From Mesostigma viride (lineage: Eukaryota > Streptophyta > Mesostigmatophyceae > Mesostigmatales > Mesostigmataceae): a DNA stretch of 32,500 nucleotides. Positions 1 to 7,035 of the stretch are shown here, one piece after another (positions within the stretch are counted from its first letter, which is position 1; the number at the start of each line of letters is the position of its first letter). Position numbers and translations under genes: made by a program. Below the pieces are notes generated by a model. It searched no databases, was not told where the DNA came from, and saw only the letters and a list, made by a program, of their open reading frames with translations. The stretch is from assembly GCA_009746045.1 (NCBI GenBank), contig RPFO01000488.1, forward strand, positions 1 to 32,500, given 5' to 3'.

Positions 1-135
1 GTAAAAAGACTCGTAAGCGTGCGAGTAATCAACTGGGTCACTTGTCAAGCGCCTGAACGAAGATTCTAGAGTGTCCACGAGAGTGAATTTTCCGAAGCAA
101 CCACCCATATATAATTCGTAGAAATTACTTGCCAT
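1..135 (-). CDS. partial viral ORF running off the left edge, function unknown
   Basis: On the minus strand an ATG at 135 opens a frame of 45 codons that is still open at base 1, so only the N-terminus is in the window. It reads as an ordinary mixed sequence beginning MASNFYELYMGG. The start overlaps the stop (TAA at 127-125) of the preceding frame, the kind of close packing seen elsewhere in this viral block. I do not recognise the product. The alternative is that this stretch continues the preceding gene after a frameshift, since that gene already needs frame changes further upstream. Confidence 0.35.
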   Translation of the reverse strand, partial: MASNFYELYMGGCFGKFTLVDTLESSFRRLTSDPVDYSHAYESFY

Positions 136-775
136 GACAATTGCACTTGTTGAACCCGCGAATCTTTTCAAAACGTAGGATGCACAAAAAACCATTCGTC
201 TGCAACGGGGGGAATTGAGTCTCGTTTCCGTCAAGTCTGTCAATGTACGACGCTCCTACCGTAATATGTCCTCCGTTTCTGAACAGGTGTGGGTTCTTTA
301 AGTTAAAAAAACGCGTGTTCGTTGATCATGGCGTAAGAAAAGATGTCCCCGTCTGATCCAGCATTGACAGTCTCTGTGCATAAAACAATGCAATCCTGTT
401 GGTTATGCTCACCACCGGAGAAACTCGGGGAAACAAGCCCGACAATAGCATGGTCCTCATCAAAGGTACTGCGTCAACGTAGGCATAATGCACACCACCA
501 CGCCATGTACTGTCAATGATGGGCGCCCTCGGGTCTGGTTTGATTCTAAATTGACGTAACCCGGTGGTGGAGTCAATCACGTTTTCAGAGGCATTGGAAT
601 CAGCACTATTTGATAATAGGTGGGTATTCCATTGCTTTATTACAAATTGGAAGAGATAATAGTTTCTACGCTGGGATGGTGGCGGGAGTGCCCCACTTGG
701 CCACGAGGTACCCGCGGATCCGTTCAAGTCCGCTGACGTTTGGCGGTGTTGTAGATTAGGATCTCGCCAATCCAC
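125..775 (-). pseudogene. unidentified viral gene with compensating frameshifts
   Basis: A 149-codon frame (775 to 326) is followed, in another frame (about 350 to 305), by a plausible stretch containing MINEHAFF. The first frame then resumes after a run of seven T (about 305-311 on the minus strand) and continues to a stop at 125. Two indels of opposite sense would give a single product. The first part of the 149-codon frame (775 to about 666) overlaps the end of the adhesin gene and is probably not translated, so the true start is unclear. The central part, with YAYVDAVPLMRTMLLSGLFP and NRIALFYAQRL, looks like genuine protein. No family was recognised. It lies downstream of the adhesin on the same strand and may belong to the same late transcription block. 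Confidence 0.4.
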
Positions 776-1284
776 CCATCGAAGGCACGACTTGCGTTGC
801 TCGATTCTCCTCCGATAGAGAGATTTCCTGAACCAGTCGTAGGGTCCGATCCAATTCTATTATAACCAGCTCTTCCATCGAAGCGGGTGACAAACTCATT
901 TGTGCTGCTGTTGCATGAAATCGCCATGACGTGTGGTACGTTGTCGAAGAATTCCGCCCTGGTGCACACGAGTTCGTATACATTATTGGGAGGGAAGATG
1001 GCAACGGCCTGTACATCTGGATGGTACACTACTACATAACTATTGTTATTTGACGACCCAAGCATATACCCTCTGACACCCGTATACCCCCCTACTACTG
1101 GATACGTCGCAGTCGTTAGCTGTTTGGCGACTAGGAGGATGCTCGTGTTGGTCCCGATCGCCCCCCAAAAGGTGCTTGCGGACGTTAAGTAGCCCGCGCG
1201 CGAGTTGATAAAGCGAAGGGATTGTTTCGAGTTCAGTTCCGTCGTTGCCAACGTCGGACATTTGGCGGAAGTGTCCTGAGTCAT
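724..1284 (-). CDS. lectin-like (concanavalin A/LamG fold) C-terminal domain of the viral adhesin, separated by a frameshift
   Basis: This 186-codon frame carries the hallmarks of the LamG/concanavalin-like domain attached to many bacterial and phage surface proteins: a PTL...LNSKQSLRF segment near the start (residues about 10-25) and FDGWIGEILIYN near residues 165-178. The domain normally ends with an ERI.GYL..KWG helix. That helix is present in another frame immediately downstream (about 726-668, stop at 666-668). At the 5' side the frame overlaps the stop of the Ig-repeat ORF by four bases, and the expected NDK...PTL transition of the family spans that overlap. I therefore read this as the middle of one gene, 2351 to 666, broken by two indels of opposite sense (near 1284 and near 728). 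It could instead be translated separately from its own ATG. Likely role: carbohydrate binding at the virion surface. Confidence 0.6.
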   Translation of the reverse strand: MTQDTSAKCPTLATTELNSKQSLRFINSRAGYLTSASTFWGAIGTNTSILLVAKQLTTATYPVVGGYTGVRGYMLGSSNNNSYVVVYHPDVQAVAIFPPNNVYELVCTRAEFFDNVPHVMAISCNSSTNEFVTRFDGRAGYNRIGSDPTTGSGNLSIGGESSNASRAFDGWIGEILIYNTAKRQRT

Positions 1285-2351
1285 GTGGTACCCGTTCGGC
1301 CCTTGTCGTTCATCCGCATCACATTCCCGTTCGCTGCGCTATGGACGGCAGTCCCCGTCGTGTCGCTGAACACCGTGGCGCTGTCGGACGGGTCGTACCA
1401 CGCAAACAACGCTGGGTCTGTTGCCGGGTTGTAATAGTACGTGAATGACAGCGTGTTGGATGATGCATTTCCAAGCCCTGACGTTGCGCCCGTCACGGCG
1501 CCCGCGCCCACGCTTACCGTCGTCGTGAAGTCCGACATGGTAGTGGTCACATCGAATGTGTACGTGGCACCGCTTCCCAGCAAGTTGGACACGGTTCCGT
1601 TGGTCACGGCGATGTCGCCCAACGTGAACCCAGTGACCGATGTGCTAAAAGTGGCCGTGATCGGATAAACAGCACCCGTCGGAGTTCCGGACGCAAGAGT
1701 CACCGACGGATTTGCCGAGTACGTGAACGACAGTGTGTTAGATGCCGCGTTGGCGTTCCCTGTCGATGCGTCCACAACAGTGCCCGCGCCCACGCTGAAC
1801 GTTTGAGAATTGGCGATGGTTGGCGTCACTTGGAAGGCGTACGACGCCCCACTTCCGGTCAGGTTGGCGGCGGTCCCGTTGGTCACGGTGATATCGCCCA
1901 ACGCGAACCCCGTCACCGACCTGCTGAACGTGGCTGTCACGTCCACGGGTGATGAGGATGGCGTCAAGCCCGCGGTCGTCGCGAGGGTTACCGTTGGAGG
2001 TGGCGAATACGTGAAGACTAACGGAGTTGCTGCGGTGTTGCCGGTTCCTAGCACGCTGCTTGCTGCGTTCCCTCCAACAGTGACTGTTGTCAGTGAATAA
2101 GCTACAGCTGGAGTCACAGAGAATGTGTAAGAGGCGCCGCTACCCGTTAAACCAGATGCAGTACCATTTATGACAACGATATCACCCAAGGTGAACCCGG
2201 TGACTGTTTCGCTGAATGCTGCTGTCATTGTAATCGGTACCGCGCTAGGATACAGTCCGTGTGTAGTTGTTAACGTGATTGACGGCGCTGTCCTTGCCGG
2301 TTTGCGCTTCTTGCGAATCAAAGCAGGACAAATACCATAATCAAACGACAT
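1281..2351 (-). CDS. adhesin/fibre-like protein with three bacterial Ig-like repeats (N-terminal part of a two-domain surface protein)
   Basis: The 356-codon ORF has a short basic N-terminus (RKKRKPAR, residues 14-21), then three repeats of roughly 85-95 residues. Each repeat has the core FS.(S/T)VTGF.LGDI.V.NGT followed by L.GSGA.Y.F.VT. This is the pattern of bacterial Ig-like (Big-type) domains of secreted adhesins. The C-terminal 60 residues, with FAWYDPSDSATVFSDT and RMNDK, are the start of a concanavalin/LamG-like lectin domain that continues in the next frame. No signal peptide is visible, as expected for a capsid-associated protein. It follows the major capsid gene on the same strand after about 200 bp containing an AT-rich stretch upstream of the ATG. 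Likely role: spike or fibre for host attachment (inferred). The bacterial-style repeats suggest acquisition from bacteria or phages. Confidence 0.65.
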   Translation of the reverse strand: MSFDYGICPALIRKKRKPARTAPSITLTTTHGLYPSAVPITMTAAFSETVTGFTLGDIVVINGTASGLTGSGASYTFSVTPAVAYSLTTVTVGGNAASSVLGTGNTAATPLVFTYSPPPTVTLATTAGLTPSSSPVDVTATFSRSVTGFALGDITVTNGTAANLTGSGASYAFQVTPTIANSQTFSVGAGTVVDASTGNANAASNTLSFTYSANPSVTLASGTPTGAVYPITATFSTSVTGFTLGDIAVTNGTVSNLLGSGATYTFDVTTTMSDFTTTVSVGAGAVTGATSGLGNASSNTLSFTYYYNPATDPALFAWYDPSDSATVFSDTTGTAVHSAANGNVMRMNDKGRTGTT

Positions 2352-2556
2352 GGAGCTAATATAATATCATCGTCACATTATTTTTTAGAGTTTGGTAGCG
2401 GATACTTGAAGGTGGGGAGAAGGGGCAATGCTCGTCTAGCTGGCATTGTCATGGACAGACCAGAATCTGCCATTTCAGGAATGTCAAAATCAACTTCAAC
2501 CTGTTAAACGGATTAGCTGTGATGCTAGGGTCTCGAAAGTAGTCCATCGTTTGTCA

Positions 2557-3885
2557 TTACACACGTATATATTTTTTAGAGGTACACGGCTGCCTGCCTG
2601 CCTGCAGCGATGTCCATCTTTGATTCGCATTCCGTGAAGAGTAGGAAATGCAGTCCGTTGCTCCCTTCTCGACTCGCAGCGTGACCACCGATGCCGTGCC
2701 ACGAAGGTCAAGGCCGCTCATGTACTCTGGACCGGCACACGGCATATTAAGGTGACACGCCATCGTGAAGTTGTTGTTTAGCCACGTGGTAGGAGTCATG
2801 CCCTCACGGACACAGGACAAAACATTCCCTTGGTCACCGAACGCGGACAACAGATTGATCCACGCCTCCGTTGCGTTCGTACGGTATCCAGGCGCCAGGT
2901 TGGATCCGTTGATGTCGTATTGGTAGGAAGTCATACCATCCGCGATGTGATTGAACATCGTATTGCCAGATGCGTTGGTCACGTCCGCGCCGGCAGCAAC
3001 CTGAATCGCCAGGAGTTTGCTGGCGGACGCGGAAGACAGCGACGCCTTGATGGCATAGGGAGTGCGAGTCCCGAGCGACTGTTTGGTAGACTGCCACGTC
3101 CGCCACTTGAAGGAGAGAGTTCCACCCTCGGCAAGCCTGGACGAGAAAATCTGGCCCACGATATCTTCTTGGAACCTGTACGTGTCGATGCTAAAGTGGA
3201 TGTTGCTCAGTTCGAAACCAACACCTGTCGCTGCTGGAACGCCCACGATGCCATCGCCAGCAGCAGCTGCCTGAACGACGCTAGGGAGCATCACCCCTCC
3301 ATCCATGAGTGTGATTCGGATCTCGATGGGGGGGAAGAGACTCAGATCCACGATCCGAGGCTCGCCGCTCAGGAATCCCAAAAAGTGGTCGATGACGCCG
3401 TCCACTGCGGTGTTTGCCTTCACGTTGTTTGTGAGAGTGCCAGCCACGTCAGCGGTGACGGTGTTGCTATTCTTCGACCAACCAGCGGGAGCCTGCGCGA
3501 GATTGTACTCGACACCGCCGTGCACCGAGAGCAGCGTATGGAACAGCTGGGAGTAGTCGTTGATGCTGTCGACGGTCTGACCTCCTGCCAGTACCTCGAG
3601 GCGCCTGATGATGGAGGACGTGTACGCGGGGAACTTTGCGAACCCCGCCGTGGTCGTGGGGGTCCCCGTGAAAAACATTGCGAAGGAGTGCAAGTCCACG
3701 AACCCGGACGTGGGGAGGCGAACCGCGACCACAGACCCTTGTTTGATGCCGTCGCTTGCTGAGAGGGTGCTGAGATGGACTCGTTGAGTCGTGTGCTGAC
3801 CCAGCGCCTTCACGAGGTATTGCATGGACTTGGGGATAGCGCGCGAGTACCAGGAATTGTCCGAAGCCATAGATTGTGTATACAT
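2557..3885 (-). CDS. MCP: major capsid protein, double jelly-roll, PLV type
   Basis: The 442-codon ORF has the layout of PLV/polinton-group major capsid proteins: a short basic N-terminus, a first beta-rich half with SVVAVRLPTSGFVDLHSF (about residues 51-68) and IIRRLEVLAGGQTVDSINDY (about 92-111), then a long beta-rich remainder ending with GLDLRG. It should form the trimeric capsomers of an icosahedral particle. The ATG at 3870 (ATGGCTTCG, residue 6) is a more likely start than 3885. The penton gene and the small amphipathic gene are just upstream on the same strand, the usual morphogenesis neighbourhood. The last about 35 codons look wrong. In another frame, entered at a GGG run at 2663-2665 (minus-strand sense), there is a better tail of about 28 residues ending AAGRQAAVYL with a stop at 2576-2578. 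This indicates one lost base. Identification is by pattern, not by alignment. Confidence 0.78.
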   Translation of the reverse strand: MYTQSMASDNSWYSRAIPKSMQYLVKALGQHTTQRVHLSTLSASDGIKQGSVVAVRLPTSGFVDLHSFAMFFTGTPTTTAGFAKFPAYTSSIIRRLEVLAGGQTVDSINDYSQLFHTLLSVHGGVEYNLAQAPAGWSKNSNTVTADVAGTLTNNVKANTAVDGVIDHFLGFLSGEPRIVDLSLFPPIEIRITLMDGGVMLPSVVQAAAAGDGIVGVPAATGVGFELSNIHFSIDTYRFQEDIVGQIFSSRLAEGGTLSFKWRTWQSTKQSLGTRTPYAIKASLSSASASKLLAIQVAAGADVTNASGNTMFNHIADGMTSYQYDINGSNLAPGYRTNATEAWINLLSAFGDQGNVLSCVREGMTPTTWLNNNFTMACHLNMPCAGPEYMSGLDLRGTASVVTLRVEKGATDCISYSSRNANQRWTSLQAGRQPCTSKKYIRV

Positions 3886-3900
3886 TCGAATGAGATATTT

Positions 3901-4257
3901 TTACTGAAGAAGCTGGCCGAGTATGGGATTTTTTACCTTCGCTCCATCAACCCGTCTTTCGAGGTTGGACAAGGCGCTCAGACCAGTGTTTGCGACCGAG
4001 TACGCTTTCCCGAGCAGCGTACTCTTCGCGATCATGTTGGATGGGATGTGTCCGAGCGCGGAATCGACAATGCCCGCCGCCTGTTTGGCAGCCCGCGCCC
4101 CGTCGCCAATTTTTGAGATGACTTCGCCAGCGACGTGCCCGGCTTTCTTGACAGCTGACACGATGGCCGCCCCGTCGCCGACCCTCTTGATAGCGTTGCC
4201 GGCAAACTCTCCCACGCGTCTAGCCACGTTTCCGATTGCTCCAAAATTAACTTTCAT
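3901..4257 (-). CDS. small amphipathic Ala/Gly-rich protein, minor virion component candidate
   Basis: From the ATG at 4257 (MKVNFGAIGNVARRVGEF) the product is 118 residues. The frame stays open up to an ATG at 4320, but 4257 is preferred because it gives an 11-bp overlap with the end of the penton gene, typical of linked viral genes. The sequence is rich in Ala, Gly, Val, Lys and Arg and alternates hydrophobic and basic residues in helical periodicity (AIKRVGDGAAIVSAVKKAGHVAGEV region), with no clear transmembrane span. Its position between penton and MCP genes resembles that of small membrane-active minor capsid proteins (the adenovirus pVI-like class) in related viruses. That assignment is inference from position and amphipathicity only. 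It could equally be a DNA-condensing core protein. Confidence 0.6.
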   Translation of the reverse strand: MKVNFGAIGNVARRVGEFAGNAIKRVGDGAAIVSAVKKAGHVAGEVISKIGDGARAAKQAAGIVDSALGHIPSNMIAKSTLLGKAYSVANTGLSALSNLERRVDGAKVKNPILGQLLQ

Positions 4258-5110
4258 CGTCCTCGATAGTACTAGATGGCTGAGAAATAAATCTGGTTTG
4301 TGGCTGGACGGTCCTGTCAAGGGCCATATACTTCAAAACGCTCCCGATCTTCCTCGCCTCTATTCCCATCGCCTTCTGAGGGCTTATGCGGAAGGAGAGC
4401 TGAAGAGCCCAATCCGAGTAGACAGTTATAGGAGCGTCGTCCTCGTCGAGCAGTCGGATCGTGATGTTGCTGGGAGAGTCCTTGAGATGCTGCCACAAAG
4501 GGGTCGCTGCCTGCCAAACAATGGGTTCTAAGAACTGCGACATGTTGGGACAGACGGCCAAAAGGCCTCCATATCCCGTGCCTGTCGACGATGATATCAC
4601 GTTTCCTCGAACGATGTCGCTGTATACATACACCATTCTCAGTCTCCCATTCGTTGCTGGCCGGTTGCTAGCGAGGACACCTGTGAAAGGATATGATCCT
4701 TCCATGAGCCCCAACACCCGGCCCGTGGGCTCATCCACCGCGACAGAGAACTCGGTGGCATTTGTCACGGTAAAAAGACTAGTCGCCCTGTTGTACGTGA
4801 CCGAGAACCCAGGATCTACCGCCTTCAAAGCTTCCTCTATGTTTTTTCGGTTTTCGATAGTCGTGTACGAGCCGAGCGGCAAGGTCACCTTCGTAGGGGA
4901 CTCGCTGCCAGACAAACGGACAGTGAAGTATCGGTTTCCTTCGCTGATGTGAGTCTGTTCAAACGGGATGGTCATGAGGGTAAGCCCGACGTCGTGATAA
5001 TCGTCAAGGAGTCCCGCCGGGATGTCCCATACCGGATCCACTAGCGTCCCGCGAGTTCGGTTCTCCGTGCGAAGAGTGAGTGTCAGCGTTTCCTGGATGA
5101 ACTCCTTCAT
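4247..5110 (-). CDS. mCP: minor capsid protein (penton, single jelly-roll)
   Basis: The start at ATG 5110 (MKEFIQETLTLTL) gives 287 residues; the frame is open up to 5182, but the extra 24 residues look like read-through of upstream sequence. The protein is beta-rich with features of polinton/PLV penton proteins: PLGSYTTIENRKNIEEAL in the first half, then VYVYSDIV.GNVISS near the middle and NITIRLLDEDDAPITVYSDWALQLSFRI near the C-terminus. In these families the penton forms the pentameric vertex of the capsid. The gene is followed directly by the small amphipathic gene and then the MCP, which matches the usual mCP-MCP pairing. The ATGA at 5110-5107 could also be the overlap of this start with the stop of the small gene upstream. 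Confidence 0.75.
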   Translation of the reverse strand: MKEFIQETLTLTLRTENRTRGTLVDPVWDIPAGLLDDYHDVGLTLMTIPFEQTHISEGNRYFTVRLSGSESPTKVTLPLGSYTTIENRKNIEEALKAVDPGFSVTYNRATSLFTVTNATEFSVAVDEPTGRVLGLMEGSYPFTGVLASNRPATNGRLRMVYVYSDIVRGNVISSSTGTGYGGLLAVCPNMSQFLEPIVWQAATPLWQHLKDSPSNITIRLLDEDDAPITVYSDWALQLSFRISPQKAMGIEARKIGSVLKYMALDRTVQPQTRFISQPSSTIEDDES

Positions 5111-5178
5111 CGGCCACTTCTTCTGACAATAGCTCAGAAGTAATTTCGTTTGTCCCAAAAACCTTGACGACGCCTTCC

Positions 5179-5346
5179 TCAATTTTCGCCGATGCCCTTT
5201 TCATGGCGCGCTTGTCTTCCCTGTGAGTGGCTTCTTCTACAGTAGAGCATGGCTGCCTCAATGAACTCTCGTGGGACATTTGGATGGAGGGTCATCCATT
5301 GAGAGATCTCGAGCATCTCGGCGTCAGTGAACAGCGGGCTGCTCAT
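5179..5346 (-). CDS. small helical ORF, function unknown, probably frameshifted
   Basis: An ATG at 5346, two bases after the stop codon of the zinc-finger gene, opens a 55-codon frame. Its first 34 residues (MSSPLFTDAEMLEISQWM and onward to EFIEAAML) look like a genuine acidic, helical protein. The rest is less convincing. In the neighbouring frame, from about 5245 to 5110, there is a charged helical stretch (STVEEATHREDKRAMKRA, then KIEEGVVKVFGTNEITSELL) that could be its true continuation. With two compensating indels the gene would end at the TGA overlapping the penton ATG. The reading frame as it stands stops at 5179. I do not recognise a family. Confidence 0.35.
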   Translation of the reverse strand: MSSPLFTDAEMLEISQWMTLHPNVPREFIEAAMLYCRRSHSQGRQARHEKGIGEN

Positions 5347-5348
5347 GT

Positions 5349-5852
5349 TTACTCTTCTGTGAGATTTTTTTCAGCGCCTTCTTTTGGAATTCCCACGACC
5401 GTGTTGTGGACCCTCCTGAGATGCAGCAGGAGGTTTTTTTCGTTTGCGAACGTGCTCTTACACCCGGGTTGTGGGCATTTCCACCTCGCGCCTCCCACCT
5501 GGACTCGTTTCCCGACAGGTACACCCGCAGGCTCCGGGGGTGCCGCCACTGCTTCATCGACGACAACCGGTTCGGGAGCCGGCGCGACAGGGGCCGGTTG
5601 GGCATACGCGGACAACGGGGGGTACGCGACCGGTCTAGAGTTCGCCATCACTGACGCCATGAGAAGGGCATCCTTGAACCCTCGCGCCTCTGCGACCTTC
5701 CCTTTGTTCACCGCTCTTCGGACCGGCGCGCTGTGGATGACAATGGTGTTGGTCGATGAAGCGGTCACCTGCGACTGGGGTGCGACCTTACGCTTCGGTT
5801 TTCCCCTTTTACTTGAAGGACGGCGCCGTGCTGATTTCTGACGCCTTGCCAT
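5349..5852 (-). CDS. basic protein with one C2H2 zinc finger
   Basis: The product is 167 residues. Residues 1-23 are strongly basic (ARRQKSARRRPSSKRGKPKR), a likely nuclear-localisation or nucleic-acid-binding segment. Residues about 75-112 are Pro/Ala-rich linker. Residues 123-149 form a single C2H2 finger: CPQPGC gives C-x4-C, then 12 residues, then HLRRVH gives H-x4-H. A single finger plus a basic tail suggests DNA or RNA binding, for example late transcription control or genome packaging. Which of these cannot be decided from the sequence. It sits between the large structural genes and the penton gene. Upstream of the ATG the minus strand carries TTATAAAAATC, a plausible TATA-like element (5869-5879). 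Confidence 0.65.
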   Translation of the reverse strand: MARRQKSARRRPSSKRGKPKRKVAPQSQVTASSTNTIVIHSAPVRRAVNKGKVAEARGFKDALLMASVMANSRPVAYPPLSAYAQPAPVAPAPEPVVVDEAVAAPPEPAGVPVGKRVQVGGARWKCPQPGCKSTFANEKNLLLHLRRVHNTVVGIPKEGAEKNLTEE

Positions 5853-5874
5853 TTCTGCATATAATCATAGATTT

Positions 5875-7035
5875 TTATAACGTCCAAGTGAGGGTCTTGT
5901 TAGTCGACACGGCCATTTTTCCAGCGCGCGACTTGCAAAACGCCGTAGAGAGTGCTATGTTTGTTGACGTGTCAGTGGTGATGCGAGGAATCCGCAATGC
6001 GATTTCAAACACCCCGTCATCCTCCTCGTATCCTGAAACAACATTCCAGTTGCTGCCAATTATAACGTTTACCGGCCAGACGGACAGGCCGCTAGCCGTT
6101 AAGCGATATGGGTTTGATATGTCGAGAATCGTTGGTGGGTTGTTATCAAATGTTAACCTGACAAGGATATTGGTCAACGCGGTCGGAAGAGTTAGTTCCG
6201 ATTGTGTGGCCGGGTCGTGGAAAGACATCACGGCCACAGGGGCGCCGTGCCAAAATTGCGGAAGCGGGTAGTCGTATATGGGCTGCCTCAGACCGACCAA
6301 AGAATCTGCTTCCAATATCGTGTGCGATATACGCCTAGTTTCTCGGACATCTTCATACAGGGCCACGTCCATCCCGTGATTGCCGCCAATTGACGACAGG
6401 CTTGAACCATAATAGTAGCTTAGGCTAGAAGCAAATAAAAGCGGGGTCGGGCCAGATACTGTTGGATCTAATACCTGGAACGTCACGGTCGCCAAATGGA
6501 TCATACCAGTAACTGGAGGATCAACCAGTGAAATATGATCACAGGTTATGTCAACGTACGACGAGGATTTTGATATTGTCGTTGTAGAAAAACCGCCAGT
6601 CCACGCTTCTCCAACGACTACGCTGATAAGCAACGGATCATTGCTCAACTTGGTGTTTGAAAATCCAAGTCTTACATAAAACTTCCTTACCGACTGACGA
6701 GCTGGTAGAATCCCATATATTTTGGCAGTATATTGGTTCATTTGCACGCCGTATTGAACATCGGGACACTTAACAACCGTGCGGATGACACTCTCATTCG
6801 TGAGTGTTAGCTCCTTAAACCAAGTATCCGCCACACCCGGTACGGGTTTTGTGACGCTATATTTGCCAAAAATGCTACAATTCCTCGACGAGGTGGACCT
6901 GTGACGCAGCTCCAACACGTCTCCGACGGCTGTGTACGATCCGGATGGGTTGTTGGTTTTTAGAGAGTCGAACTCTATGTCTTGTAGGTCATCTTTGATT
7001 GGCCAGACATACGCGCCGTGGTACTCTCCGCTCAA
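5875..7035 (-). CDS. large beta-rich virion protein candidate, unknown family (386 aa)
   Basis: An intact 386-codon frame starting MSGEYHGAYVWPIKDD. It overlaps the end of the upstream 717-aa gene by four bases (ATGA at 7035-7032), so the two are probably translated from linked messages. The predicted composition is Ser/Thr/Val/Tyr-rich with many short beta-strand-like segments, few charged helices and no transmembrane span. Three segments of 8-12 residues rich in Y and S (SLSYYYGSSLSS at about 207-218) suggest loops. I found no catalytic motif. Its place in the structural block and its composition make a virion surface or vertex-associated protein the likely role, but this is inference. Confidence 0.55.
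   Translation of the reverse strand: MSGEYHGAYVWPIKDDLQDIEFDSLKTNNPSGSYTAVGDVLELRHRSTSSRNCSIFGKYSVTKPVPGVADTWFKELTLTNESVIRTVVKCPDVQYGVQMNQYTAKIYGILPARQSVRKFYVRLGFSNTKLSNDPLLISVVVGEAWTGGFSTTTISKSSSYVDITCDHISLVDPPVTGMIHLATVTFQVLDPTVSGPTPLLFASSLSYYYGSSLSSIGGNHGMDVALYEDVRETRRISHTILEADSLVGLRQPIYDYPLPQFWHGAPVAVMSFHDPATQSELTLPTALTNILVRLTFDNNPPTILDISNPYRLTASGLSVWPVNVIIGSNWNVVSGYEEDDGVFEIALRIPRITTDTSTNIALSTAFCKSRAGKMAVSTNKTLTWTL

Noticed and set aside
724-1284. Programmed ribosomal frameshifting in the adhesin
   Set aside because: I saw no clear slippery heptamer with a downstream structure at either break, and similar breaks occur in several unrelated genes here.
2830-3762. 310-codon plus-strand ORF opposite the MCP
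   Set aside because: Its composition (Arg, Gly, Val, His, Asp mixed without structure) is that of an antisense shadow; the minus frame carries recognisable capsid motifs.
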